NCBI GenBank assembly: GCA_016935935.1 | Contig: JAFGPZ010000165.1 | Coordinates: forward strand, 1 to 13,570 | Reading direction: 5' to 3' | Length of the DNA: 13,570 bases | Source of the DNA: Deltaproteobacteria bacterium | GTDB lineage: Bacteria; Desulfobacterota; Syntrophia; Syntrophales; UBA2210 | In this document: one piece after another, positions 8,117 to 13,570 of the stretch | Layout of the letters: every line of letters starts with the position of its first letter | How positions within the stretch are numbered: position 1 is the stretch's first letter | Translations under genes and position numbers: made by a program | Notes under the pieces: model-generated | Seen by the model: the letters and a program-made list of their open reading frames with translations, nothing else | What the model was told of the DNA's origin: nothing | Databases searched by the model: none

Positions 8117-9259
8117 TTACCAAGAGACATGTTCAGGGAAAACCAATTTACTTATCGCTGCAAATAATCCTCCCGACCAACTCTTGTCATCCAAGTCTAA
8201 ACGATTAACGTTTATCACAATAACAGCATCCTCAGCCGGCAGGTAAAACATTTCAGTTGAAAATCCGAAAATAGTTCCGTTATGACCATAAAATTCACCC
8301 TGTTTAATTATTCCTTCTCCGTATTGTAAAAGAGGAGGAGCTCCTTTAAAAATCTCGGTTTCTAATCTTTTTTGCTGAGTTTCCTTTGATAGCAGGGTAC
8401 CTTGATACAGCGCTCTTGCATATTTTTCTAAATCGTTCATATTGCTTATAATCGCACCTGCCGCATTTGCACAACTCGTGTTCAGCAGTGTTTTATCAGC
8501 AAAACTACCTGTAGAATTTTCCCACGAGTATCCACGATTATTACTTTCTAAATTATAATTATTTGGTTCAGGATAAGAAGAGGATGTTAAATTCAAGGGC
8601 TGAAATACCTTTTCATTTATCAAGCTTGCAATTTTTTTACCTGAAACAACCTCGGCAACTTTAGCAAGAATCGTATAGTTACCATTACAATAAATTGTTT
8701 GCTGTCCTGCTGCAGTAAATTCATTGTCCTGTGAAGCCATAATGTCAATAAGGGTGTCTAACGGGTAATTTTTATATACATCATGATACCATTCTTCCAA
8801 GATTGAGGAATCAGCATAATCTACTATTCCACTTCTCATTCGGAGCAGGTTTCTAATTGTAATGTTTTCGGCATTCGGGAAATAAGGCAAGTATTTTGAT
8901 AAAGGATCAGAAGTATTTAACAAGCCATCGTCAGCAATAGACAATATTACCGTTGCAGTAAATGTTTTTGTAATACTTGCAATCCTGAATGTATCATCGA
9001 ACTGTCTTTCTTCATTCGTTTCGAGATTTGCTTTTCCAAAAGCTTTCAAGTAATTGCCTTTACCGGGAATCCATATCCCAACAACAACACCCGGTAAATT
9101 TTTTGTCGACATGGTGCTGTTAATAAGATGATCAAGCTGCATTGTTAATTCAGAAGGGAATTGCGATTGAGATTCTGGATCTGTGGATTTGCAACAACCT
9201 GTCATCAGCAACGAGAAAATCACAATACTCAATAGTCCAAATTTAATAAAAATTTTCAT
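8117..9259 (-). CDS. Second serine hydrolase lipoprotein, class C beta-lactamase fold, AT-rich
   Basis: A 380-residue protein of the same superfamily as its downstream neighbour but only distantly similar to it. The signal peptide (1-21) ends MTGC with Cys22 as probable lipid attachment site. Motifs: Ser95-Ile-Thr-Lys98 (SxxK, in RIASITKTFTA), Tyr190-Cys-Asn192 (YxN, in QTIYCNGNYTILA; Cys replaces the common Ser) and His326-Asn-Gly328 (HxG, in YGHNGTIFGF). The likely activity is an esterase or D,D-peptidase-like hydrolysis in the envelope; the substrate is unknown. The ATG at 9259 follows AAGGAG and begins the signal; the frame is open 28 codons further but without a ribosome site. Its DNA is visibly richer in A and T than the flanking genes, with many Asn, Lys and Ile codons ending in A or T, which suggests separate acquisition. 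Confidence 0.9.
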   Translation of the reverse strand: MKIFIKFGLLSIVIFSLLMTGCCKSTDPESQSQFPSELTMQLDHLINSTMSTKNLPGVVVGIWIPGKGNYLKAFGKANLETNEERQFDDTFRIASITKTFTATVILSIADDGLLNTSDPLSKYLPYFPNAENITIRNLLRMRSGIVDYADSSILEEWYHDVYKNYPLDTLIDIMASQDNEFTAAGQQTIYCNGNYTILAKVAEVVSGKKIASLINEKVFQPLNLTSSSYPEPNNYNLESNNRGYSWENSTGSFADKTLLNTSCANAAGAIISNMNDLEKYARALYQGTLLSKETQQKRLETEIFKGAPPLLQYGEGIIKQGEFYGHNGTIFGFSTEMFYLPAEDAVIVINVNRLDLDDKSWSGGLFAAISKLVFPEHVSW

Positions 9260-9264
9260 ATTTT

Positions 9265-9270
9265 CTCCTT
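9265..9270 (-). promoter_or_regulatory. Ribosome binding site that sets the second hydrolase start
   Basis: AAGGAG lies five bases before the ATG at 9259, directly in front of the lipoprotein signal. It makes the longer frame beginning at 9343 unlikely. Confidence 0.75.
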
Positions 9271-9368
9271 CTTTAATCAAGATATTCAGGGGCGGGCAGT
9301 ATGTTGATTTACCGAAGAAAAGAGGCAACAATATATATGCCATACCCCTAATTTGAGGAATTTTTGTG

Positions 9369-9392
9369 CCGCTATCTCTGCACAGATAGCGG
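9369..9392. repeat. Perfect 9-bp inverted repeat upstream of the AT-rich hydrolase
   Basis: CCGCTATCT and AGATAGCGG form a perfect stem with a six-base loop. It lies between the transglutaminase remnant and the hydrolase start. On the minus strand the stem is followed by CACAAAAATT, not a T-run, so a standard terminator for the metallophosphoesterase transcript is not supported; a leader hairpin or an operator is possible. Confidence 0.6.
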
Positions 9393-9407
9393 TGGGCTCT
9401 TGCAGAA

Positions 9408-9497
9408 CTACGGAAAAATCAGGGGTTCGTCCGGCTGTGGAATAAGAGGGACATCTAAATCAACCTGGATCAGATAACGATAGGGATCGTATTCATT
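9408..9497 (-). pseudogene. C-terminal remnant of a second transglutaminase-like gene
   Basis: A 29-codon frame, closed upstream by TGA (9498-9500) and ending at TAG (9408-9410), encodes NEYDPYRYLIQVDLDVPL and then IPQPDEPLIFP. The intact transglutaminase-like protein at 2122-3642 has DPYRLVIQKDIDIPL followed by TPPASEPIM near its C-terminus. Thirteen of about 22 aligned residues are identical and most others are conservative. There is no start codon or ribosome site, and the frame begins exactly where the metallophosphoesterase stops. I read it as the tail of a deleted paralogue, fused by deletion to the end of the preceding gene. Confidence 0.65.
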
Positions 9498-10794
9498 TCA
9501 GCTTTTCAATTTTTACGATTTGCTCCTTAATATCCTGTTTGAAAAAATCGTTATCGGTAAGCGGCAGTGCCTTTTTATACATTTCAAGAGCGGCGAGATA
9601 TTGCTTTTGCGCCGTTTTCAGTTGGGCATAATTATAACATATTTTAAAGGAATGGCTGTCCATGGCCAGTGCTTTGGAAAGATAAAAATCCGTAAGATCG
9701 AGAGCGTTGACGGTTAAGCAAAATTCTCCCAGCCTGAAAAACACTTCTTCCTCGCTTCCCAAAATCGAGAGAAGTCTGGTAATCTCTCCATTGTATTCCA
9801 ACGTCCGTCCGAGCGATTTATACCCCACCGCCGCTATGATATGTGGCATGGGGTGGTCCGGAAACGTTTCTACAGCTTTCCCGGCCAGGCTTAATGCGCC
9901 CGGTACCCGCCCCTCCCTCATCATCTGTGCCGCCTGCGCCACTTCATTTTGCAGGGGAAGCAATCGGTAATCGATCTCATCTCCCTTTACAATCACATGA
10001 AAAAAGTGATTGAATCCACCATCTTCCAAGGTCCCGGCCAGCGGTGCTCCGGAGCCTCCGGCAATGATCTGGCTCAAGCCGCCAACAACCGTAAAGTTAT
10101 AAACATGCACGTGCCCGACGAATACCATATCAACATGGTACTGTTTGAATAGACGGGCAAGCTGATCCCGTTTTTCCGGATATTTGTTCATTGAATCCTT
10201 CAGATGTTTGATCTTCGGATATAAGGGCCTGTGCAGCATGACAAAAATATGTTTACCCTCGGCCTGTTTCAAATCCCCTTTCAGCCACTCCAGTTGTTTC
10301 CCTGTGATTTGCGAGGTTTCATTCTCAAGTTCACTGCACAGAACAATAAAATGACAGTTCTTTACATCAACAGAATAATAAAGCGTTCCGGTCTCCTTGT
10401 TTTTATATCGTTTTAAAAAGGCTTGGCGGGCAAATTCCGTGTAACCGGAATGATTTCCCATCGTGATGTGCAATGGGATATTCTTTTCCCGTATCGGTGC
10501 CGTAGCTTTTTCAAAGTCGTCGAATTCTTCTCTGGCCTTCTCTTGTGAATACGCATCATAACCCAAAACAAGATCGCCGGTGTTAAGTATCAGGACAGGG
10601 TTAAGCGCGACGGCTTTTTCAACCACCTTGTGGTATATGTAAGGCTGTTCCGGTCGAAACACATTTGCCGGCCGGTTATCCCCCATAACGACAAAATTCA
10701 ACGCCTCTTCTTCATGCCGCTCAACAGCGAAAACAGTCCCACAGCCAAACAAAAAAACCAACAAGACGCATACACCCAGTAATTTTCTTTTCAT
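9493..10794 (-). CDS. Exported calcineurin-like metallophosphoesterase with C-terminal TPR-like helices
   Basis: A 433-residue protein. A hydrophobic signal (about 4-23) ends either at LFGC (Cys18, imperfect lipobox) or at TVFA, so it is envelope-located. The metal-binding motifs of the calcineurin-like phosphoesterase fold appear in order: Asp39 in MGDNRP, Asp74 in NTGDLV, Asn114-His115 in MGNHSG, His188 in MLHRPLY and His228/His230 in GHVHVY. It should be a two-metal phosphomono- or diesterase; the substrate is unknown. Residues about 283-433 are helical with TPR-like spacing (alanine- and tyrosine-rich repeats such as YNYAQLKTAQKQYLAAL), suggesting a protein-binding tail. The ATG overlaps the stop of an upstream remnant as ATGA, a sign of former translational coupling. 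A transglutaminase remnant follows immediately. Confidence 0.9.
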   Translation of the reverse strand: MKRKLLGVCVLLVFLFGCGTVFAVERHEEEALNFVVMGDNRPANVFRPEQPYIYHKVVEKAVALNPVLILNTGDLVLGYDAYSQEKAREEFDDFEKATAPIREKNIPLHITMGNHSGYTEFARQAFLKRYKNKETGTLYYSVDVKNCHFIVLCSELENETSQITGKQLEWLKGDLKQAEGKHIFVMLHRPLYPKIKHLKDSMNKYPEKRDQLARLFKQYHVDMVFVGHVHVYNFTVVGGLSQIIAGGSGAPLAGTLEDGGFNHFFHVIVKGDEIDYRLLPLQNEVAQAAQMMREGRVPGALSLAGKAVETFPDHPMPHIIAAVGYKSLGRTLEYNGEITRLLSILGSEEEVFFRLGEFCLTVNALDLTDFYLSKALAMDSHSFKICYNYAQLKTAQKQYLAALEMYKKALPLTDNDFFKQDIKEQIVKIEKLK

Positions 10795-10949
10795 GTCTTT
10801 TCCTCTTGGACAATATGATCATCTTCGATATCACAATCCATGATTTCCTGATACTCCTCTGGTGTTACCTCAGCGTGATTATTCTGTCTCCGAGCATAAA
10901 GATAACCGGCCCCGTTGAGGGTATCTTTACCTGGTAGCGGATTGACGAC
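10791..10949 (-). pseudogene. 52-codon tail of an unidentified gene, coupled to the metallophosphoesterase
   Basis: An open frame of 52 codons encodes VVNPLPGKDTLNGAGYLYAR and continues through a Glu/Asp-rich tail ending VQEEKT. Its TGA overlaps the ATG of the next gene by the classic ATGA arrangement. It has no usable start: TAG (10950-10952) closes it upstream and TAA closes the same frame further up, although codons between the two (GYVVIMA) still look protein-like. The composition and the tight overlap suggest a genuine gene end whose 5' part was lost. I do not recognise the family. Alternatively it is a chance frame. Confidence 0.4.
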
Positions 10950-10980
10950 CTATGCCATAATCACGACATACCCTTTTTAA

Positions 10981-10998
10981 AGATAAATAACTTTATCT
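10981..10998. repeat. AT-rich hairpin downstream of the ferritin-like gene
   Basis: AGATAAA and TTTATCT form a perfect 7-bp stem around a four-base loop, about 40 bases after the ferritin-like stop. On the minus strand it is followed by TTAAAAAGGG rather than a long T-run, so it is at best a weak terminator. Nothing else gene-like lies between 10953 and 11039. Confidence 0.35.
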
Positions 10999-11039
10999 GT
11001 TAATATCGGGAGGCCTTATAAGGGTCGGGTATTTTTTGT

Positions 11040-11348
11040 TTAACTCTTTTTTAATTTTTCTATTTCTTCTTCAACTTCTTCTGCACCCTCGGCATAGAAT
11101 TTTTCTTCATCTGGAGCAAGTTCTTTCAAAAGCCTGAGAAACTCACCCGCATGAACTCTTTCTTCGTCGGCGATGTCTTTTAATACTTCTATTGCTAATT
11201 TGTTGTCGGTTGACTCCGCCAATTGCATATAGAGTTGGATAGCTTCATATTCAGCTGCTATCATAAACCGTATTGCACGAATTAATTCTTCATCAGTAAG
11301 TTTTCGATCCTTTGCGAGTCCCGCAAATGGGGTTCCAAAATCTGGCAT
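11040..11348 (-). CDS. Small ferritin-like protein, encapsulated-ferritin/rubrerythrin type
   Basis: A 102-residue, two-helix diiron protein. Helix 1 (about 18-45) carries Glu33 and Glu35 in AAEYEAIQLY; helix 2 (about 50-78) carries the ExxH pair Glu63 and His66 in DEERVHAGEF. This is half a ferritin four-helix bundle. The layout equals that of encapsulated ferritins (EncFtn: Glu32, Glu62, His65 in Rhodospirillum rubrum), which form decamers and oxidise iron inside encapsulin shells. A charged tail (about 80-102, EEVEEEIEKL) follows where cargo-loading peptides can sit. No encapsulin gene is in the window, so encapsulation is inferred from the family only. The ATG at 11348 is chosen because AAGGAGGT lies seven bases upstream; a TTG two codons earlier is too close to it. 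The gene appears monocistronic with its own promoter. Confidence 0.88.
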   Translation of the reverse strand: MPDFGTPFAGLAKDRKLTDEELIRAIRFMIAAEYEAIQLYMQLAESTDNKLAIEVLKDIADEERVHAGEFLRLLKELAPDEEKFYAEGAEEVEEEIEKLKKS

Positions 11349-11355
11349 ATTCAAT

Positions 11356-11363
11356 ACCTCCTT
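11356..11363 (-). promoter_or_regulatory. Ribosome binding site of the ferritin-like gene
   Basis: AAGGAGGT lies seven bases before the ATG at 11348, the best match in this part of the window. It rules out the in-frame TTG at 11354, only one base away. Confidence 0.8.
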
Positions 11364-11377
11364 TTGTGTTTGACTTT

Positions 11378-11386
11378 ATTATACCA
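11378..11386 (-). promoter_or_regulatory. Extended -10 promoter of the ferritin-like gene
   Basis: TGGTATAAT is a perfect extended -10 element (TGnTATAAT) on the minus strand, about 30 bases before the start codon. It implies a transcript start near 11371 and a leader of about 22 bases. The -35 region at 17-base spacing is poor (TCGATT), as is usual when an extended -10 is present. No Fur- or OxyR-type operator is recognised. Confidence 0.6.
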
Positions 11387-11474
11387 TTGCTATCCAAAGG
11401 AATCGAGATATAGAATTCTCAGACCGGATTAGTGAGCGAATGGTAAATATTTCGTCAGGCAAAACGGAAAAAAG

Positions 11475-11536
11475 CAGCAACGCGTCGTATGAGGAGCGGA
11501 GGCTTTTTGCCGTCGCCCTCAATGATGTTGTTATGT
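11475..11536 (-). other. Putative integron attC site of the phzF cassette
   Basis: On the minus strand this 62-base element begins one base after the phzF stop codon. It starts with ACATAAC (R''-like; consensus RYYYAAC), then AA, and ends GCGTTGCTG (R'-like; consensus GTTRRRY). Between them the sequence folds: TGAGG pairs with CCTCA, GCG with CGC leaving one unpaired T, and GGC with GCC around an AAAAA loop. A short imperfect stem with a single extra-helical base and terminal AAC/GTT boxes is the attC hallmark. The core CGACGGCAAAAAGCC closely resembles the core of the element at 12781-12835. Confidence 0.65.
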
Positions 11537-12316
11537 TTAGATATTGATTTTGCCTTCAAAGTATTTTATTGCCTTGCCGGATACAAGGACTCGATCATCA
11601 ACAATCTCACAGGTTAATTCACCACCTCGTGAGGACACTTGTTTAACATTAAATCGTTTTGGACCAATCTTAGATGCCCAATATGGCGCAAGCTGTGTAT
11701 ATGCAGAACCCGTTACTGGATCTTCAGGAATTCCATATTTGGGTGCAAAGAACCGTGCAATAAAATCATAGCGAGTGGATTTTGCCGTAATAATGACACC
11801 ACGCAAATCGAGCTTTGTCAATTGTCCGAAATCTGGATTTGCCGATTCAATATCAATTTCACGCTCAAAAACGACAATAAAATCTTCTGCCTTCAGACAT
11901 TCAAGGGGTGCTATATCGAATGCCTTAACAATTTCTTTTGGAATATCGCACGAAACGGGAGGTTGTGCCGGAAAGTCCATGGTCAACCATTCTTTATCCT
12001 GCGTCACGGCCAGTATTCCGGATTTGGAATCAAACGAAATCTTGTCTTTTTTATAGCCAAGAATATTGAACAAAACATAAGCCGTTGCCAAAGTAGCATG
12101 GCCGCATAGATCTACTTCGCTTGCCGGGGTAAACCATCTGATATGGAACCCGTTACCCTTTGGCACGAAAAATGCCGTTTCAGACAAATTATTTTCTTGT
12201 GCAATAGATTGCATTAATTCATCAGGTAGCCATTCATCTAAAGGGCAAACCGCCGCCGGATTCCCATTAAATAATTTAGATGCAAATGCATCTATCTGGT
12301 ATAGAGATATTTCCAT
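11537..12316 (-). CDS. PhzF-family isomerase/epimerase
   Basis: A 259-residue protein of the PhzF/DapF fold, probably a cytosolic isomerase acting by proton transfer. Family marks: N-terminal QIDAFASKLFNGNPAAV, catalytic Glu46 in NNLSETAFF, WFTPASEVDLCGHATLA (61-77), FFAPKYGIPEDPVTGSA (189-205) and SSRGGEL (228-234), all in the usual order; the length is typical. No other phenazine genes are nearby, so a role in phenazine synthesis is not supported; such lone members have mostly unknown substrates. GGAGG lies seven bases before the ATG. The stop codon directly abuts a putative attC site, and the sequence 17 bases upstream of the start (GTTGTGC) can pair, with one wobble and one mismatch, with that site's ACATAAC box. 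That is what a complete integron cassette would show. The gene is AT-rich relative to the truncated gene upstream. Confidence 0.92.
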   Translation of the reverse strand: MEISLYQIDAFASKLFNGNPAAVCPLDEWLPDELMQSIAQENNLSETAFFVPKGNGFHIRWFTPASEVDLCGHATLATAYVLFNILGYKKDKISFDSKSGILAVTQDKEWLTMDFPAQPPVSCDIPKEIVKAFDIAPLECLKAEDFIVVFEREIDIESANPDFGQLTKLDLRGVIITAKSTRYDFIARFFAPKYGIPEDPVTGSAYTQLAPYWASKIGPKRFNVKQVSSRGGELTCEIVDDRVLVSGKAIKYFEGKINI

Positions 12317-12332
12317 TTATTTTCCTCCAGAA

Positions 12333-12405
12333 GCACAACGGCAATAATCAGCGGTGGCGCCAATAATTTTGCCACGTCAGCGCCGAGTGAGAGCGCTTGT
12401 TCTGC
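12333..12405 (-). other. Weak candidate attC site between the truncated RraA gene and phzF
   Basis: On the minus strand the segment runs from GCAGAACAAGC (R''-like, two mismatches to RYYYAAC) to GCCGTTGTGC (R'-like). Inside, GTGGC pairs with GCCAC and CGGC with GCCG, but the stem between them is poor. The best support is indirect: GTTGTGC is nearly complementary to the R'' box of the attC after phzF, as the start of that cassette should be. Confidence 0.35.
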
Positions 12406-12431
12406 GCCCATCGCGTCGATTGACCATCATT

Positions 12432-12749
12432 TCAGTCACTCTCCAGTGCCTTGCTCTGGTAAGAGAACGCGGTATTGATCGACCCGTGAGAATCGATGAC
12501 CACAATGTCACCGAGCTGGCAGACGTCGATCGCCTTGAAGGCCGCCGCCAGATCAGCGGCGAGAGTCTTAACGGTTACCGCCGTGCCTACGAGGCGTATT
12601 CCCTCGAAGAGAGGCTTCATGTCAGAGGTCATCGCATTGAACCGTCCCATGCAATCCGAGATGGCGCATGTGACGGAGTCATGTGAGAGCAGATTCCTGA
12701 AACCCTGCACGATCTCTGCAGGAGGCCTTTCAATAGATTTATTAATCAT
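12432..12749 (-). pseudogene. Truncated RraA-family gene (aldolase/RraA fold), 3' half missing
   Basis: The 105 codons match the N-terminal half of RraA-like proteins (RNase E regulator RraA and 4-hydroxy-4-methyl-2-oxoglutarate aldolase relatives). Marks are AEIVQGFRNL, SDCMGRFNAM, a GIRLVGTAVTVKT segment and QLGDIVVIDSHGSINTAF. Full proteins are about 200-230 residues and continue after this point with the G-x-x-x-D-G-x-x-R-D segment that holds the catalytic Arg/Asp; that half is absent. The frame ends in SYQSKALESD and TGA, and neither other frame downstream restores RraA similarity, so this is a deletion or replacement, not a simple frameshift. The ATG has only a distant AGAGGAA site. Enzyme activity is unlikely. 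It may be a decayed cassette gene; its start is about 30 bases after the putative attC at 12781-12835. Confidence 0.7.
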
Positions 12750-12780
12750 AGAACACTTCGTTCCTCTGATTGACTGGTTG

Positions 12781-12835
12781 CGACACTTATTCAGCCGCGC
12801 GGCTTTTTGCGTCGGCTGAATAAGGCTTGTTAGAT
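12781..12835 (-). other. Putative integron attC site after the DUF5692-like gene
   Basis: On the minus strand it begins with ATCTAAC, an exact match to the R'' consensus RYYYAAC, followed by AAGC. A perfect 12-bp stem follows (CTTATTCAGCCG with CGGCTGAATAAG, 12813-12824 and 12786-12797). It continues past one unpaired A by CGC/GCG to an AAAAAGCC loop. The single extra-helical base in a near-perfect stem is typical of attC. The expected R' box (GTTRRRY) at the far end is degenerate (TGTCGCA), so this copy may be damaged at the junction. Confidence 0.6.
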
Positions 12836-12856
12836 TCCTCCAATTAATAGGGGGCA

Positions 12857-12880
12857 GAGTAGATTTTCAAAAATCGACTC
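12857..12880. repeat. Inverted repeat downstream of the DUF5692-like gene
   Basis: GATTTT and AAAATC pair around a two-base loop, extended past a mismatch by GAGT and ACTC. It lies between the gene's stop codon and the putative attC site. It is a possible weak terminator or 3'-end stabiliser; no T-run follows on the minus strand. Confidence 0.4.
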
Positions 12881-12903
12881 CGACACCATTCTTCCCGGAT
12901 CAA

Positions 12904-13570
12904 TTATCTGTTTTCTTCTATGATCTGCTTGTAAGCTTTTGATTCTGTATATATTTCATCTTTCAGTGGATTAAGCTTGTATTTGTAAATTTTATTGAAC
13001 TGATAGGCCGATAGTGCGACATTAGCGATCAAGGCTAACAGACTAACGGTAAAGAACGCTTTGGGATTATGAGTGGTGTGGACAGGAGCGATACGATCCG
13101 CAAACGAAGGAATCGTCATGACAAACATAATCCACAATGCAAGTGTTTGCGCGCGATGCTGCAACCACGCTCCTTTTTTGATAAAAAAAGCAGGGATTGT
13201 GCAAGCAAGCAGCAACGCCAAGCCGCAGTAAAAAGAATGATCAGCTATACAATTATAGGTATAAGCAAAGTTCCACAAATCATAAGCGATTATCCAAGGC
13301 CAGATCATGTCCGGCCAGATCATATCTTTTGTCCTGTCTTTGGAAATAAAAATACCTAGCCAGCCGGAGATGATGATGATGTTAAGCAAGCCAGCTATAC
13401 CATTCATGATATTCCATGGTCCGGACATCACCCAAAGATTGTCTATATACGTTCCTTCCCATGCGCCATATGAATAGCATTGGAAATCACGAATACATGC
13501 TTCAAAGATATTGAGTGCCAGGATGAGGGGAGGAAAGCATAAGGCCCAGTTCTTTTTGTCAAGTCCTGGA
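12904..13570 (-). CDS. DUF5692-like integral membrane protein, 5' end outside the window
   Basis: The frame is open to the right edge, giving 221 C-terminal residues; the first in-window ATG (13428) is internal, because the upstream codons (YSYGAWEGTYIDNLWVM) continue the same protein. It resembles the uncharacterised DUF5692 family, recalled from the segments AYDLWNFAYTYNCIADHSF and PSFADRIAPVHTTHNPKAFF. At least five hydrophobic segments are visible (near WALCFPPLILALNIF, IAGLLNIIIISGWLGIF, FYCGLALLLACTIPAFF, LALWIMFVMTIPSF and FTVSLLALIANVALSA), then a charged cytosolic-type tail. Function unknown. A 15-bp unit coding DMIWP is duplicated in tandem inside it. A putative attC site follows 68 bases after the stop, so this may be an integron cassette gene. 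Confidence 0.75.
   Translation of the reverse strand, partial: PGLDKKNWALCFPPLILALNIFEACIRDFQCYSYGAWEGTYIDNLWVMSGPWNIMNGIAGLLNIIIISGWLGIFISKDRTKDMIWPDMIWPWIIAYDLWNFAYTYNCIADHSFYCGLALLLACTIPAFFIKKGAWLQHRAQTLALWIMFVMTIPSFADRIAPVHTTHNPKAFFTVSLLALIANVALSAYQFNKIYKYKLNPLKDEIYTESKAYKQIIEENR
13297..13326 (-). repeat. 15-bp in-frame tandem duplication in the DUF5692-like gene
   Basis: Two adjacent 15-base units, each encoding Asp-Met-Ile-Trp-Pro, differ at two third-codon positions. The repeat keeps the frame and lies just before a membrane segment (WIIAYDLWNFAY). It may be an old family feature or a recent slippage event; the synonymous differences favour the former. Confidence 0.7.

Noticed and set aside
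12292..12411. A 39-codon minus-strand frame (MGAEQALSLGADVAKLLAPP and on) between the RraA fragment and phzF, with protein-like composition.
   Set aside because: It has no ribosome site, runs 25 bases into phzF in another frame and ends there. It could be the tail of a lost gene but nothing in it is recognised.

Overview
The window comes from a Gram-negative bacterium, most likely an anaerobe of the former Deltaproteobacteria (Desulfobacterota-like). This is inferred from the many Sec, Tat and lipoprotein exports, a DacB-type D,D-peptidase, an oxygen-sensitive [4Fe-4S] L-serine dehydratase and a small encapsulin-type ferritin. No rRNA, tRNA, CRISPR array, transposase or integrase gene is visible. 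Every gene I accept lies on the minus strand, so transcription runs from high to low coordinates.

Right part (about 13570 to 11475): this looks like a run of integron gene cassettes. In transcription order it holds a DUF5692-like membrane protein (5' end outside the window), a truncated RraA-like gene and a complete PhzF-family isomerase. Two stem-loops, after the DUF5692 gene and after phzF, have the architecture of attC recombination sites. A third, weaker candidate lies just before phzF. No integron integrase is visible, so this would be an integrase-less cassette cluster or the inner part of a larger array. Next comes a monocistronic ferritin-like gene with an extended -10 promoter.

Middle part (about 10950 to 6593): accessory exported proteins mixed with gene debris. 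A 52-codon gene tail overlaps the start of an exported metallophosphoesterase with C-terminal TPR-like helices. Directly behind that gene lies a 29-codon remnant that resembles the C-terminus of the transglutaminase found 6 kb away. Then come two lipoprotein serine hydrolases of the class C beta-lactamase fold and a frameshifted C-terminal membrane segment that looks like the remains of a third.

Left part (6537 to 1): a conserved-type lipoprotein of unknown function, DacB (PBP4-like), and an exported transglutaminase-like protein that may be co-transcribed. A Tat-signal-bearing L-serine dehydratase and the start of a zinc-type alcohol dehydrogenase/quinone oxidoreductase follow. The exported peptidase and hydrolase cluster suggests envelope, peptide or peptidoglycan work, but only DacB has a firm role there. 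The strongest oddities are the putative attC sites and cassettes, the Tat-targeted Fe-S serine dehydratase, and the trail of gene remnants.
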